DNA of 64,000 nucleotides from Iningainema tapete BLCC-T55 (GCF_014698965.1 NZ_JACXAE010000126.1:62001-126000); one strand, 5' to 3'. Shown: positions 17,966-27,587, numbered from the stretch's first letter. Made by a program: numbers and translations. The notes: generated by a model not told the origin, from the sequence alone.

Positions 17966-19156
17966 TCACATCAACGCCACACGCGGCAAACGATGCTTAA
18001 AAGAACAGAGAATTTCCCAAGAAATCGTGTTGAGTTGATTTGCCCAATCTTCTGCGGTGATTTGTTCGTTGCCTTGTTGCCCAATTAAAGTGACTATCTC
18101 ACCCTCTTGTATATCTGGCATGGCACTTACATCTAACATCAACTGATCCATTGTAATAGTTCCGATTTGTGGAACTTTTTCGCCGCGAATCAGTACCTGC
18201 ATTTTTTGGGAAAGATTACGAGGAACACCATCAGCATAACCTATCCCGACAACGGCGAGGCGGAGATCATCTTGGGCAACAAATTGATGTCCGTAACTGA
18301 CCCCAGTTCCTTTTGTGATAGTCTTGACTTGGGTTACTCTTGCCTTAACTTGTAAAACAGGTTTGAGGTTGATTCGCTCAACCAAATGATTGGCTGGGTA
18401 AAGTCCGTAGACGCATAAGCCTACACGCACCATATCATAATGTAGTGATTTATCTGTGAGTGTTGCGGCTGAATTTGCTAAATGCAAGCAGGATGGATTG
18501 ATTCCCATAGCTTTAATTTGCGCGATCGCACTTTCAAATCGCGCAAGCTGCTGTTTCATGACTGTAGGATCTTCATCATCAGCTGTGGCTAAATGGGAAT
18601 AAATACTTTTAATCTCCAAATGAGGTAATCGCTGTACTAGTTGCACAAACTCACCACTTTGTTGCCAATCAGTTCCTAACCTAGACATTCCCGTATCTAA
18701 TTTTATATGTACTGGCACAGCAGAATTGGGAGCGATCGCTTCTAAGGCGTTGGAAAATATGAGAGCTTGTTTCGGACTTGTGATAGTGGGCTGGAGTTTC
18801 CAGTGAACTAAAGCTTGTATTTGCTCTGGAGTGTAAGTCGCGCCTAAAATTAAAATTGGCGCTGTAATTTTAGCTTCGCGCAATTGAATGCCTTCTGGAA
18901 CTGTGGCTACTCCCAACCAAGAAGCTCCTGATACAAGTGCTGTTTGGGCGACTGTTACTGCTCCATGCCCATAAGCATCTGCTTTCACTACTGTCATTAG
19001 CTGAGTACGTGGTGATAAAAATTGTCGCAGTTGCTGCACGTTATGTGATAAAGCTGCTAAATCAATTTCCACCCAAGCACGTTGCGAAAACCAAGCGTAG
19101 GTGTCGCACTCTTGAAGGGATGCAACATCCGGGGTTTGCTCATGGCTTAACATCAA
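17966..19156 (-). CDS. alr: Alanine racemase
   Basis: 396 aa, full length for the family. It interconverts L- and D-alanine with pyridoxal phosphate, supplying D-Ala for peptidoglycan. The PLP lysine is K58 in VVKADAYGHG. The second catalytic residue, Tyr, is in GVSYGHQF in the C-terminal beta domain, with TMDQLMLDVS nearby. The first 25 residues are a variable extension before WVEIDLAALSHNV. Two adjacent ATGs give an uncertain start by one codon. It is a single gene, divergent from the HNH nuclease. Confidence 0.95.
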   Translation of the reverse strand: MMLSHEQTPDVASLQECDTYAWFSQRAWVEIDLAALSHNVQQLRQFLSPRTQLMTVVKADAYGHGAVTVAQTALVSGASWLGVATVPEGIQLREAKITAPILILGATYTPEQIQALVHWKLQPTITSPKQALIFSNALEAIAPNSAVPVHIKLDTGMSRLGTDWQQSGEFVQLVQRLPHLEIKSIYSHLATADDEDPTVMKQQLARFESAIAQIKAMGINPSCLHLANSAATLTDKSLHYDMVRVGLCVYGLYPANHLVERINLKPVLQVKARVTQVKTITKGTGVSYGHQFVAQDDLRLAVVGIGYADGVPRNLSQKMQVLIRGEKVPQIGTITMDQLMLDVSAMPDIQEGEIVTLIGQQGNEQITAEDWANQLNTISWEILCSFKHRLPRVALM

Positions 19157-19253
19157 TTTCTCCTCTCAAACCACACTTATAAAACTTACTGTACCTCTAC
19201 AAATACTTGCCGTTCTCGCGTTTGTCCCGAAGAATTTAAATTAGGTCGATTTT

Positions 19254-19282
19254 GTAGAGACGCTCCGGTGGAGCGTCTCTAC
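19254..19282. repeat. GTAGAGACG-type palindrome, copy 5
   Basis: 13-bp perfect arms around a GGT loop, in the divergent alr/HNH-nuclease spacer. It overlaps the false upstream extension of the HNH reading frame. Confidence 0.92.
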
Positions 19283-19360
19283 TATAATTTTTTCTCATCT
19301 TTTCAAGCGAGAGGTTTATGTGTTAATATATGTAAAAATAATATCCTTGAGCGTTTATCA

Positions 19361-19858
19361 ATGGGGAAGGTTTTGGTTCTAAACGCTTCTTACGAACCGC
19401 TCAATATTACGAGCTGGAGACGAGCTGTTGTCCTTTTAATTAAGGGCAAAGCTGAGCGGGTCGAATTCAACAGCAAACAACTCTATGCTGATTTTCCGCT
19501 TCCTACTGTGATTAGGTTACGCCATTACGTGCGTGTGCCTTACAAGGAGATACCTTTAACTCGCCGAAATATCTTGCACCGCGACGGTCACGCTTGTCAA
19601 TACTGTGGTTATACAGGGGACGAGTTGACTTTAGACCATGTAATTCCGCGCTCGCGTGGTGGTGGCGATAGTTGGGAAAACATTGTCACTGCCTGTGTCA
19701 AGTGCAACGTTAATAAGGGAAGCCGTACACCAGGCGAGGCTCATATGCTTTTACGTCATACACCCCGCCGACCTTATAGCAGTTTATATTTTGAGGTAAG
19801 TAAACACTTAAAAACAGGTACACATAAAGAATGGCAAAAGTACGTTATTGGACTTTAA
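19361..19858 (+). CDS. HNH endonuclease family protein
   Basis: 165 aa from the ATG at 19361 (MGKVLVLNASYEPLNITSW). The frame stays open back to 19268 but that part crosses a palindromic repeat and is not credible. The HNH fold shows CQYCGYTGDELTLDHVIPRS, then RGGGDSWENIV and CVKCNVNKG: two CxxC zinc pairs with a His/Asn catalytic core. This is the widespread small HNH family with the N-terminal LNASYEPL motif. Its target is unknown; it is single and not next to a restriction or phage gene, so a housekeeping role is likely. Confidence 0.9.
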   Translation: MGKVLVLNASYEPLNITSWRRAVVLLIKGKAERVEFNSKQLYADFPLPTVIRLRHYVRVPYKEIPLTRRNILHRDGHACQYCGYTGDELTLDHVIPRSRGGGDSWENIVTACVKCNVNKGSRTPGEAHMLLRHTPRRPYSSLYFEVSKHLKTGTHKEWQKYVIGL

Positions 19859-20220
19859 ACTAACGAATTGCTTTTTTAGTCCTTTAACGACAATGAGCGC
19901 AACGTGGCTGAGTAGGTCATCCTCTGAGCTAGCAGATCAATCTGCGAGCACTTTAGGATTTATAACCAACTTCGCTACTTTAGCATAATAAGTCGAAAAA
20001 TGGAAACCCATTGCTATGCAAAATAGCAATATATTTGTAACAATAATTATATATAATTTAATAATTAGTTTTTATAATATAAAATCTATTGACGAAAGAG
20101 AAACTTTGCCATATGTCTAGATTTTTGCGAAGATCGTACATGTGGGGCTGAACTATTGGAGCGCTAATTGTCGTATTCCAGGAAAAAAAGCGGAGTCTCA
20201 CATATCCAAAAACGTTTTCT
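19859..20220. other. Intergenic region before the DHH gene
   Basis: About 360 bp, AT-rich in the middle (20030-20090). I see no open frame or structured RNA that I can name. It presumably holds the DHH-family gene promoter. Confidence 0.45.
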
Positions 20221-21495
20221 ATGCAATTTAAATCTCCCCTTACTCAAATTGAGAGTTTTCCGTTGACAACAGACCCAACTTCCGATGAGATAGAAATAGA
20301 CTCAGAAGCAGTTGAAACGAGTGCGAAAGCGCAGATGGGATCAATTAATGACAGCAACTGTTTCGGTCAACGAAGCAATTCTTTAACACAGCAAAAGTTA
20401 GAAGAGTTGCATCATACGTTGTTAGCACACCGACATGAGCGCCAACTGGTAGTACTGCAAGATTTTCCCGATCCTGATGCACTTTCTTCGGCTTGGACTT
20501 ACCAGTTAATTGCCCAGCAATACGACATCAAATGTGACATTATCTATGCTGGTGCACTGTCCCATCAAGAAAATATTGCCTTAGTAAAATTAACAGGTTT
20601 ACCAGCTCAACGCTGGACATTACAAAGTCTTAAAGGTAAAGATTTGTCATCTTACCAAGGTTTTGTACTGGTAGATAATCAAGGAACTACATCTGGTTTA
20701 GTGCCAATCTTACAACAGGCAGCAGTACCGCTGTTAGTGGTTGTCGATCATCACAATTTACAAGGAAATATTAAGTCAGAATTTGTTGATATTCGTCCTT
20801 CGGTGAGGGCAACAGCAACAATTTTTACTCAGTACTTGCAAGCGGGATTATTAACGTTAGATAGTAGTATTAGTCAACATGTAAAATGTGCCACTGCCTT
20901 GATGCATGGGTTAAGGTCAGATACTGATCGACTTATGCAAGCACAGGAGGAAGATTTTATGGCAGCGGCTTATTTAAGTAGGTTTAGCGATACCCAGTTG
21001 CTGAATGCAGTACTACAGGCAACTCGCTCAAAACGGGTAATGGACGTAATTGAGCGATCGCTAAAAAACCGCATTGTACAAAACAACTTCTCCATCGCTG
21101 GTGTTGGTTACTTACGCTATGATGACCGCGATGCCATCCCTCAAGCGGCAGATTTTTTGGTGACAGAAGAAAATGTTCACACTGCAGTAGTTTACGGTAT
21201 TGTTCATGACGAAGATGAAGAATTTGAAGTAGTTATCGGTTCCCTCAGAACCAGCAAACTTACTCTTGATCCTGATGAGTTCATCAAAGAAGCCTTTGGA
21301 CAAGATAGCAGTGGACGCTTTTTTGGCGGTGGGAGACTTAGCGCAGGCGGATTTGAAATTCCGATGGGTTTTTTATCTGGGAGTAACGAAAATTCTGCTT
21401 ATGCGAAAATGAAATGGGACGTTTTCGACTCTCAAATTAAACAAAAGCTCTTGAGGTTAGTTAATCCCAGAGATAACCCAATTCAATCTGAGTAG
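20221..21495 (+). CDS. DHH-family phosphoesterase (NrnA-like)
   Basis: 424 aa. A variable N-terminus (1-75) precedes a DHH domain with FPDPDALSSAW (about residue 82), VDNQGTTSG and the VVVDHHNLQG motif (about 178). A DHHA1 domain at the C-terminus ends in GRFFGGGRLSAGGFEIP, the nucleotide-binding Gly-rich loop. The family hydrolyses short oligoribonucleotides, 3'-phosphoadenosine phosphate or cyclic dinucleotide products in a metal-dependent way. The exact substrate is not decidable here. It is a single gene, followed by a hairpin at 21513. Confidence 0.88.
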   Translation: MQFKSPLTQIESFPLTTDPTSDEIEIDSEAVETSAKAQMGSINDSNCFGQRSNSLTQQKLEELHHTLLAHRHERQLVVLQDFPDPDALSSAWTYQLIAQQYDIKCDIIYAGALSHQENIALVKLTGLPAQRWTLQSLKGKDLSSYQGFVLVDNQGTTSGLVPILQQAAVPLLVVVDHHNLQGNIKSEFVDIRPSVRATATIFTQYLQAGLLTLDSSISQHVKCATALMHGLRSDTDRLMQAQEEDFMAAAYLSRFSDTQLLNAVLQATRSKRVMDVIERSLKNRIVQNNFSIAGVGYLRYDDRDAIPQAADFLVTEENVHTAVVYGIVHDEDEEFEVVIGSLRTSKLTLDPDEFIKEAFGQDSSGRFFGGGRLSAGGFEIPMGFLSGSNENSAYAKMKWDVFDSQIKQKLLRLVNPRDNPIQSE

Positions 21496-21512
21496 CACAT
21501 CCAGCGTCACGC

Positions 21513-21536
21513 CGCCTTGAACTGAAGTTCAAGGCT
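21513..21536 (+). terminator. Hairpin after the DHH gene
   Basis: GCCTTGAAC and GTTCAAGGC pair perfectly across a 4-nt loop, about 17 nt after the DHH stop. A second inverted pair (TCCGTTTTAACGGA) follows at 21549-21562. There is no strong T run, so this may be a dispersed repeat that doubles as a terminator. Confidence 0.6.
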
Positions 21537-21606
21537 TATAGCGCCAATTCCGTTTTAACGGACTTGAAGATTTACTAGTCAGCTGTCTTCTGACTTTAGC
21601 TTTTAG

Positions 21607-21650
21607 CCAAGAAATTTATTTCTTGGTTGAGAAATTTATTTCTTGGTTCA
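21607..21650. repeat. Duplicated hairpin before sixA
   Basis: CCAAGAAA-TTTA-TTTCTTGG is a perfect 8-bp hairpin (21607-21626), and the segment GAAATTTATTTCTTGGTT is repeated directly at 21631-21648. It immediately precedes the SixA gene, which lacks a clear ribosome site. Confidence 0.75.
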
Positions 21651-21675
21651 AAATCTAAACTCCAGGCATCACCCA

Positions 21676-22170
21676 GTGGAACTATATCTAATTCGACATG
21701 GTATTGCGGAAGAACGGCTTGATGGGGTTAACGATGAAGCGCGTTCTTTAACTAAAGAAGGTCGGCAAAAAACCGAAAAGGTTGCCCAAAGGCTGAAAAA
21801 GCTGGACTTCCACTTTGATTTGATTGCCACTAGTCCATTTGTACGAGCTCGCCAAACGGCAGAAATTCTAGTAGCAACTGGACTAAGTTCCCAGTGGGAA
21901 GAATGTAACCATCTGTTACCTAGTGGTAGTATCCATAATTGGGTTACAGACTGGTTAAAACCAAGTAAATATCAAGCAGAAACTCAGCTAGCTTTAGTTG
22001 GACATGAACCAAATTTGAGTTCTTGGGCAGAAATTCTCGTCTGGGGACAAGCCAAAGCAGGTTTAGACTTGAAAAAAGCGGGTATGATTGGGTTAAAACT
22101 ACCAGAAACAGGTTCCCCCTTGGGTCGTAGTCAGATGTTCTGGTTGACACCACCCAGGTACTTACTTTAA
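21676..22170 (+). CDS. sixA: Phosphohistidine phosphatase SixA
   Basis: 164 aa from GTG 21676, which gives the family N-terminus MELYLIRHGIAEE; the frame upstream passes through repeat DNA. Histidine-phosphatase fold: the RHG catalytic motif near residue 7, SPFVRARQTAEIL (about 57), and GHEPNLS (about 115), with the second catalytic His. SixA removes phosphate from histidine of phosphotransfer domains, or of PTS proteins in bacteria that have them, so the Hpt kinases in this genome are possible targets. It is a single gene upstream of gltA. Confidence 0.9.
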   Translation: MELYLIRHGIAEERLDGVNDEARSLTKEGRQKTEKVAQRLKKLDFHFDLIATSPFVRARQTAEILVATGLSSQWEECNHLLPSGSIHNWVTDWLKPSKYQAETQLALVGHEPNLSSWAEILVWGQAKAGLDLKKAGMIGLKLPETGSPLGRSQMFWLTPPRYLL

Positions 22171-22310
22171 TAGACCTGCATTTAGCGTGCAGTTGGTGAA
22201 CGTTTCTTTTGCTAATTTCTTAAAGAACGGACGCTGTTGAAGTAAAAAGAGTTTCTGGTTAGTTAACCTAAAAGCAAATCTTTTCACAATAAACAACAGA
22301 TGGTGTTGCC

Positions 22311-23447
22311 ATGATGGTGTGCGAATTCAAGCCTGGTTTGGAGGGCATTCCCGCCGCCCAATCCAGTATTAGCTATGTTGATGGGCAAAAGGGAATACTA
22401 GAATATCGTGGCATCCAAATTGAGGAACTGGCTCAAAAAAGTACATTTCTGGAAACTGCTTATCTTTTGATTTGGGGTGAATTACCAAACAAGGACGAAC
22501 TAGCAGAGTTTGAGCATGAAGTTCTGCATCACAGACGTATAAAGTACCGCATTCGGGACATGATGAAATGTTTCCCAGAAAGCGGTCACCCAATGGATGC
22601 CTTGCAAGCCTCTGCGGCTGCACTGGGTTTATTTTACTCTCGTCGAGACTTACATAACCCTGCTTATATTCTGGAAGCGGTGGTTCGTTTATTGGCGACT
22701 ATTCCAACAATGGTGGCAGCTTTTCAATTGATGCGCAAAGGCAATGACCCTGTGCGTCCTTGTGATGAGTTGGACTACTCTGCCAACTTCTTGTACATGC
22801 TCAGTGAGAAAGAACCAGATCCATTAGCAGCGCGAATTTTTGATGTCTGCTTGATACTTCATGCCGAGCATACCATGAATGCTTCTACCTTTAGTGCCAG
22901 GGTAACAGCTTCAACGCTGACTGACCCTTATGCTGTGGTAGCTAGCGCGGTGGGAACCTTGGGGGGTCCCCTTCATGGTGGAGCTAATGAAGAAGTAATT
23001 CAGATGTTGGAAGAAATTGGCACTGTGGAGAATGTACGCCCCTACGTTGAAGATTGTCTTCAACGCAAAGCTAAGATTATGGGCTTTGGGCATCGTGTGT
23101 ACAAGGTAAAAGACCCACGCGCTAAGATCTTGCAAGACTTGGCGGAACAACTATTTGCCAAGTTTGGACACGATAAGTACTACGACATTGCCCAAGAAAT
23201 GGAGCGGGTGGTTGAGGAAAAATTAGGTCAAAAAGGGATTTATCCTAATGTTGACTTTTACTCTGGTTTGGTGTATAGGAAATTGGGAATTCCGACAGAT
23301 TTGTTCACACCAGTATTTGCGATCGCTCGTGTAGCAGGTTGGTTAGCACACTGGAAAGAACAACTGACAGAAAACAGAATTTTCCGTCCCACTCAGGTTT
23401 ACAACGGTCGTAACGGCTTTGCCTATGTGCCGATAGAGCAGCGGTAG
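22311..23447 (+). CDS. gltA: Citrate synthase
   Basis: 378 aa, usual length of the short (type I-like) bacterial enzyme. It condenses acetyl-CoA and oxaloacetate to citrate, feeding 2-oxoglutarate for nitrogen assimilation. Active-site motifs: LILHAEHTMNAST (about residue 185), LGGPLHGGANEEV (about 223) and GFGHRVYKVKDPRAKI (about 262), with the late catalytic Asp in NVDFYSG. Two ATGs are adjacent at 22311. It is a single gene between sixA and the ndh cluster. Confidence 0.96.
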   Translation: MMVCEFKPGLEGIPAAQSSISYVDGQKGILEYRGIQIEELAQKSTFLETAYLLIWGELPNKDELAEFEHEVLHHRRIKYRIRDMMKCFPESGHPMDALQASAAALGLFYSRRDLHNPAYILEAVVRLLATIPTMVAAFQLMRKGNDPVRPCDELDYSANFLYMLSEKEPDPLAARIFDVCLILHAEHTMNASTFSARVTASTLTDPYAVVASAVGTLGGPLHGGANEEVIQMLEEIGTVENVRPYVEDCLQRKAKIMGFGHRVYKVKDPRAKILQDLAEQLFAKFGHDKYYDIAQEMERVVEEKLGQKGIYPNVDFYSGLVYRKLGIPTDLFTPVFAIARVAGWLAHWKEQLTENRIFRPTQVYNGRNGFAYVPIEQR

Positions 23448-23450
23448 GCA

Positions 23451-23515
23451 AACGTTAAAAGTTAAAAGTTAAAAGAAAGATTATTTCTTCTTTTGACCTT
23501 TAACTTGGTTCTTTT
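23451..23515. repeat. AAAGTTAAA tandem repeats after gltA
   Basis: AAAAGTT is repeated three times (about 23456-23475) and faces a complementary TTTGACCTTTAACTT segment at about 23492-23507, so it could form a hairpin just past the gltA stop. The 290 bp up to ndhA hold no credible gene. Confidence 0.6.
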
Positions 23516-23738
23516 TACTTGTATTCTCCCCCACTCCCTTTCTCCCTCAATCCATACCATTAGCAGAATCTCTCCGTCGTTGCGAGAGGAAAAACCAACC
23601 AACGATATACTAAGCATGGGGATTGCAAAAAATCTTAAATTTTGCCGCTGGTTAGGTAAAGATAATGGGGGAAGAGTTTACATTTGTTTGCACGCGTGAT
23701 CGTCGAAAATCACATGAATCAATGATTTCAAGAAAAAA

Positions 23739-24857
23739 ATGAATCCAGGAATTGATCTGCAAGGAACTTTTATTCAATCCCTAATGGATTTGGGACTGCC
23801 ATCCGGCGCAGCCAAAGCCATTTGGATGCCTGTACCAATGACGTTAATGCTAATTGGTGCAACTGTGGGAGTGCTAGTCAGCACTTGGCTAGAGCGAAAA
23901 ATCTCAGCAGCCGCACAGCAGCGGATTGGTCCTGAGTATATAGGTCCTTTTGGGTTATTGGCTCCGGTAGCAGATGGTCTTAAGCTTGTCTTTAAAGAAG
24001 ATGTGACACCAGCTAAGTCAGAAGCTTTCCTGTTCACTCTCGGACCAATTCTCGTTGTGCTTCCTGTATTTGTGTCCTATTTAATCGTGCCGTTTGGACA
24101 AAATATAGTAATTACCAACGTGAGTATGGGGGTATTTTTGTGGATTGCGTTGGCAAGCATTCAACCAATTGGGTTGTTAATGGCAGGCTATGCGTCTAAT
24201 AATAAGTACTCCCTGTTAGGCGGTTTGCGGGCAGCAGCGCAGTCAATCAGTTACGAAATTCCTTTGGCTTTGTCAGTGATGGCGATCGCCATGATGTCTA
24301 ATAGCCTCAGCACTATTGATATTGTTAATCAGCAGTCTGGCTACGGCATTCTCGGTTGGAACGTTTGGCGGCAACCAGTTGGTTTTATCATCTTTTGGAT
24401 CGCTGCCCTTGCCGAATGTGAAAGAATGCCTTTTGACCTTCCAGAAGCTGAAGAGGAAATAGTCGCAGGTTATTTGACAGAATACTCGGGCATGAAATTC
24501 GGACTTTTGTATCTGAGTTCTTATCTCAACCTTGTGCTTTCTGGTTTGCTGTTTACAGTTTTATACTTGGGCGGCTGGGATTTACCTATTCCCATCAATT
24601 TAATAGCAAGCTGGTTGGGAGTAAGTGAAACAAATCCGGTTCTACAGATTGTAACCGCCTCCTTGGGGATCACAATGACTGTTCTCAAAGCTTACTTCCT
24701 AGTCTTCCTGGCAGTTTTGTTACGTTGGACAGTACCCCGCGTCCGCATTGACCAATTGTTAGATTTAGGATGGAAGTTTTTACTACCAGTAGGTTTGGTT
24801 AACTTACTATTAACCGCAGCCTTGAAGCTAGCTTTTCCCGTTGCCTTCGGTGGCTAA
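23739..24857 (+). CDS. ndhA: NAD(P)H-quinone oxidoreductase subunit 1
   Basis: 372 aa, eight or so membrane segments. It is the NuoH/ND1 homologue of NDH-1, in the membrane arm next to the quinone-entry site. Family motifs: [20 protein letters not shown] (about residue 50), [23 protein letters not shown] and the acidic loop [20 protein letters not shown] (about 226). It is first in the conserved ndhA-ndhI-ndhG-ndhE order. The gap to ndhI is filled with heptanucleotide repeats. Confidence 0.96.
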   Translation: MNPGIDLQGTFIQSLMDLGLPSGAAKAIWMPVPMTLMLIGATVGVLVSTWLERKISAAAQQRIGPEYIGPFGLLAPVADGLKLVFKEDVTPAKSEAFLFTLGPILVVLPVFVSYLIVPFGQNIVITNVSMGVFLWIALASIQPIGLLMAGYASNNKYSLLGGLRAAAQSISYEIPLALSVMAIAMMSNSLSTIDIVNQQSGYGILGWNVWRQPVGFIIFWIAALAECERMPFDLPEAEEEIVAGYLTEYSGMKFGLLYLSSYLNLVLSGLLFTVLYLGGWDLPIPINLIASWLGVSETNPVLQIVTASLGITMTVLKAYFLVFLAVLLRWTVPRVRIDQLLDLGWKFLLPVGLVNLLLTAALKLAFPVAFGG

Positions 24858-24938
24858 GAGCTAATGGCTAATGGTTAATGGCTAATAGTTATTCAGCAAT
24901 TATCCATTAGCTATTAACAATTAGCAATTATCTAATCA
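24857..24938. repeat. Heptanucleotide repeats, ndhA-ndhI junction
   Basis: CTAATGG/TTAATGG units followed by complementary CCATTAG, CTATTAA and CAATTAG units, able to pair into a long imperfect hairpin within the operon transcript. Confidence 0.9.
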
Positions 24939-24958
24939 AGAGAGAGAAACACGATCAT

Positions 24959-25540
24959 ATGTTAAAATTCCTGAAGCAAGTTGGTGATTACGCCAAAGAA
25001 GCAGTGCAGGCAGGGCGTTATATCGGTCAAGGATTATCTGTAACCTTCGATCACATGCGTAGACGCCCGATCACCGTGCAGTACCCTTACGAAAAACTAA
25101 TTCTCAGTGAGCGTTTTCGCGGTAGGATTCACTTTGAATTTGATAAATGTATTGCCTGCGAAGTTTGTGTTAGGGTTTGTCCGATCAACCTACCTGTAGT
25201 GGATTGGGAATTTGACAAAGCCAGCAAAAAGAAAAAGCTCAACCACTATAGCATAGACTTCGGAGTTTGTATCTTCTGCGGTAACTGTGTGGAATATTGC
25301 CCAACTAACTGTCTATCAATGACAGAAGAGTACGAGCTTTCTACTTACGATCGCCATGAATTGAACTATGATAACGTAGCTTTGGGTCGTTTACCTTACA
25401 AGGTAACTCTTGACCCAATGGTGACACCATTACGTGAACTAGTTTATTTACCAAAAGGTGTCATGGAACCTCATAATGTACCAGAAGATGCACCTCGTGC
25501 AGGCGATCGTCCAGAAGATCTTGTGCAGCAAGAAAAATAA
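24959..25540 (+). CDS. ndhI: NAD(P)H-quinone oxidoreductase subunit I
   Basis: 193 aa peripheral-arm ferredoxin-like subunit. Two 4Fe-4S clusters are shown by [16 protein letters not shown] (about residue 63) and [15 protein letters not shown] (about 103). It passes electrons from ferredoxin toward the quinone pocket in the cyanobacterial complex. The AGAGAGAAA stretch before the ATG is a plausible ribosome site. It is between ndhA and ndhG, both gaps containing repeats. Confidence 0.96.
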   Translation: MLKFLKQVGDYAKEAVQAGRYIGQGLSVTFDHMRRRPITVQYPYEKLILSERFRGRIHFEFDKCIACEVCVRVCPINLPVVDWEFDKASKKKKLNHYSIDFGVCIFCGNCVEYCPTNCLSMTEEYELSTYDRHELNYDNVALGRLPYKVTLDPMVTPLRELVYLPKGVMEPHNVPEDAPRAGDRPEDLVQQEK

Positions 25541-25630
25541 ACGTCATTAGTCATTAGTCCTTAGTCATTGATAAAAAACTAAGCACTTTTGACAAATGAC
25601 AAATGACAAACGACAAATGACAAAGGACAA
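25541..25630. repeat. Heptanucleotide repeats, ndhI-ndhG junction
   Basis: GTCATTA units (25543-25570) face GACAAAT/GACAAAC/GACAAAG units (25590-25630). These are roughly complementary halves and would fold as an imperfect hairpin of the ndhI-ndhG spacer. Confidence 0.92.
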
Positions 25631-25636
25631 AAAATT

Positions 25637-26248
25637 GTGAATCTAGCTCAAGGAGTACAGGTTGTTTCGTTTGGGATATTGGCTGTGATGATGATTGGAG
25701 CAGCACTAGGTGTGGTACTGCTCGATAACATTGTTTACTCTGCCTTTTTGCTAGCAGGTGTTTTTGCCAGCATCGCCGGAATATACCTTTTGTTGAATGC
25801 TGACTTTGTAGCAGCAGCCCAATTGCTAATTTACGTTGGTGCAGTTAACGTGCTAATTTTGTTTGCCATTATGTTGGTAAACAAGCGGCAAGATTTTGTT
25901 CCCTTACATAATGCTTGGTTGCGGAAAGCACTAACAGCTGTAGTTAGTGCGGGATTATTTGTGCTACTAAGCACAATGATTTTAGTTACACCTTGGACGC
26001 TATCTACTGCTACCCCTGCCAACAACACTATAGTTTTAATCGGTCAACATTTCTTTAGTGACTTTTTACTACCTTTTGAACTAGCTTCAATTTTGTTGTT
26101 AATAGCAATGGTAGGCGCAATCATTCTGGCACGACGTGAGTTTTTGCCAGAACAAGCAATATCTCCCAATCAGCAACCTGTTTTGACATTGCCAGAACGT
26201 CCCAGAGAACTGGTATCAGTAGGTGATGCTAGTCGCAATATTCAGTAA
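25637..26248 (+). CDS. ndhG: NAD(P)H-quinone oxidoreductase subunit 6
   Basis: 203 aa with a GTG start (MNLAQGVQVVSFGILA). Five membrane segments; it is the NuoJ/ND6 homologue of the membrane arm. Motif DNIVYSAFLLAGVFASIAGI (about residue 31) and LNADFVAAAQLLIYVGAVNV (about 54) are characteristic. The ribosome site is masked by heptanucleotide repeats immediately upstream, so translation may rely on coupling or a weak site. Confidence 0.95.
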   Translation: MNLAQGVQVVSFGILAVMMIGAALGVVLLDNIVYSAFLLAGVFASIAGIYLLLNADFVAAAQLLIYVGAVNVLILFAIMLVNKRQDFVPLHNAWLRKALTAVVSAGLFVLLSTMILVTPWTLSTATPANNTIVLIGQHFFSDFLLPFELASILLLIAMVGAIILARREFLPEQAISPNQQPVLTLPERPRELVSVGDASRNIQ

Positions 26249-26249
26249 A

Positions 26250-26336
26250 TCTAATGGCTAATAGCTAATAGCTAATGGTATAAAGGTTAGCAATTAGCAA
26301 TTAGCTATTAACAATTAACAATTAGCAACTAACAAC
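26250..26336. repeat. Heptanucleotide repeats, ndhG-ndhE junction
   Basis: CTAATGG/CTAATAG units then complementary CAATTAG/CTATTAA/CAATTAA units up to the ndhE start codon. Confidence 0.9.
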
Positions 26337-26338
26337 TC

Positions 26339-26644
26339 ATGCAATTACAGTACTTTTTGTTACTAGCCGCAGCTTTATTCTGTATCGGCATTTATGGTTT
26401 AGTAAATAGCCGTAATGCAGTAAGAGTGTTAATGTCAATTGAGCTACTGTTGAATGCCGTTAATTTAAATTTAATGGCTTTTTCCAACTACCTAGACTCA
26501 ACATTAATTAAGGGTCAGGTGTTTACAGTATTTGTGATAACCGTAGCAGCAGCAGAGGCAGCGGTGGGGTTGGCGATCGTGCTAGCAATCTATCGTAACC
26601 GTGATACTGTTGATATGGAGCAGTTTAATCTTCTCAAATGGTAG
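26339..26644 (+). CDS. ndhE: NAD(P)H-quinone oxidoreductase subunit 4L
   Basis: 101 aa, three membrane segments, NuoK/ND4L homologue. Conserved [20 protein letters not shown] and [15 protein letters not shown] with the membrane-buried Glu residues (the IELLLN one and the [12 protein letters not shown] one) used for proton transfer. It is the last ndh gene of the cluster. The NAD kinase starts 4 nt after its stop. Confidence 0.96.
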   Translation: MQLQYFLLLAAALFCIGIYGLVNSRNAVRVLMSIELLLNAVNLNLMAFSNYLDSTLIKGQVFTVFVITVAAAEAAVGLAIVLAIYRNRDTVDMEQFNLLKW

Positions 26645-26648
26645 TTCT

Positions 26649-27581
26649 GTGGAACTCAAGCATGTAATTATTGCTTATAAAGCACGCGATTCTCAAAGTA
26701 AACGCTGGGCAGAAATCTGTGCCAAGCAACTAGAGAATCGCCATTGTCAGGTATTAATGGGACCAAGCGGACCAAAAGATAACCCTTACCCAGTGTTTTT
26801 GGCTTCAGCTGTACAACCAATTGATCTTGCTTTATTACTTGGCGGCGACGGTACAGTCTTAACTGGTGCAAGACATTTAGCCCCAGCGGGTGTTCCCATT
26901 TTGGGAGTAAATGTGGGGGGACATTTGGGGTTTTTAACAGAGTCAGTGGAAGAGTTTCAAGATACTGAACGAGTTTGGGATCGCCTGTCACAAGACCTTT
27001 ATGCTATTCAAAGGCGGATGATGTTACAAGCTGCAGTGTATGAAGGTCACGGCACAAATTTAGAACCAGTATCTGATGTCTATTTGGCTTTAAATGAAAT
27101 GTGTGTCAAACCAGCTTCTGCCGATCGCATGATTACCTCAATTTTGGAAATGGAAATTGATGGTGAGGTAGTCGATCAATACGTAGGCGATGGTTTGATT
27201 ATCTCTACACCCACTGGTTCCACTGGTTACACTGTTTCTGCCAATGGACCAATTATCCACGATGGGATGGAGGCTATCACTATCACTCCCATTTGTCCAA
27301 TGAGTCTTTCTAGTCGTCCCATAGTTTTACCTCCTGGTTCTGTTGTTAGCATCTGGCCTTTGGGGGATTATGATTTAAGTACTAAGTTGTGGACTGATGG
27401 GGTACTAGCTACTTCAATTTGGCCCGGAAACCGCGTTGATATTAGAATGGCAGAGTCTCGCGCCAAGTTTATCATTCTGCGCGAAAACAATTCTTATTAT
27501 CAAACGTTACAGGAGAAGTTGCAGTGGGCAGGTACAAGAGTTCGCTACAACAATAATCACGCTCACAACCACGCTAATTAA
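26649..27581 (+). CDS. nadK: NAD kinase
   Basis: 310 aa from GTG 26649; the frame further upstream overlaps ndhE and is not used. It phosphorylates NAD to NADP. Motifs: LLLGGDGTVLTGARHLAP (about residue 60), NVGGHLGFL, the NEMCVKPA segment, and GDGLIISTPTGSTGYTVSA (about 180). It is coupled to ndhE, which makes sense as NADP(H) supply and NDH-1 function are linked. Cyanobacteria usually have two NAD kinases; this is the ndh-linked one. Confidence 0.94.
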   Translation: MELKHVIIAYKARDSQSKRWAEICAKQLENRHCQVLMGPSGPKDNPYPVFLASAVQPIDLALLLGGDGTVLTGARHLAPAGVPILGVNVGGHLGFLTESVEEFQDTERVWDRLSQDLYAIQRRMMLQAAVYEGHGTNLEPVSDVYLALNEMCVKPASADRMITSILEMEIDGEVVDQYVGDGLIISTPTGSTGYTVSANGPIIHDGMEAITITPICPMSLSSRPIVLPPGSVVSIWPLGDYDLSTKLWTDGVLATSIWPGNRVDIRMAESRAKFIILRENNSYYQTLQEKLQWAGTRVRYNNNHAHNHAN

Positions 27582-27587
27582 TGGGGC

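Noticed and set aside
19268-19360. Upstream extension of the HNH nuclease
   Set aside because: The extension would translate part of a dispersed palindrome; the family N-terminus begins at the ATG at 19361.
23493-23699. 68-aa frame between gltA and ndhA
   Set aside because: No ribosome site or family signal, and it begins in repeat DNA.
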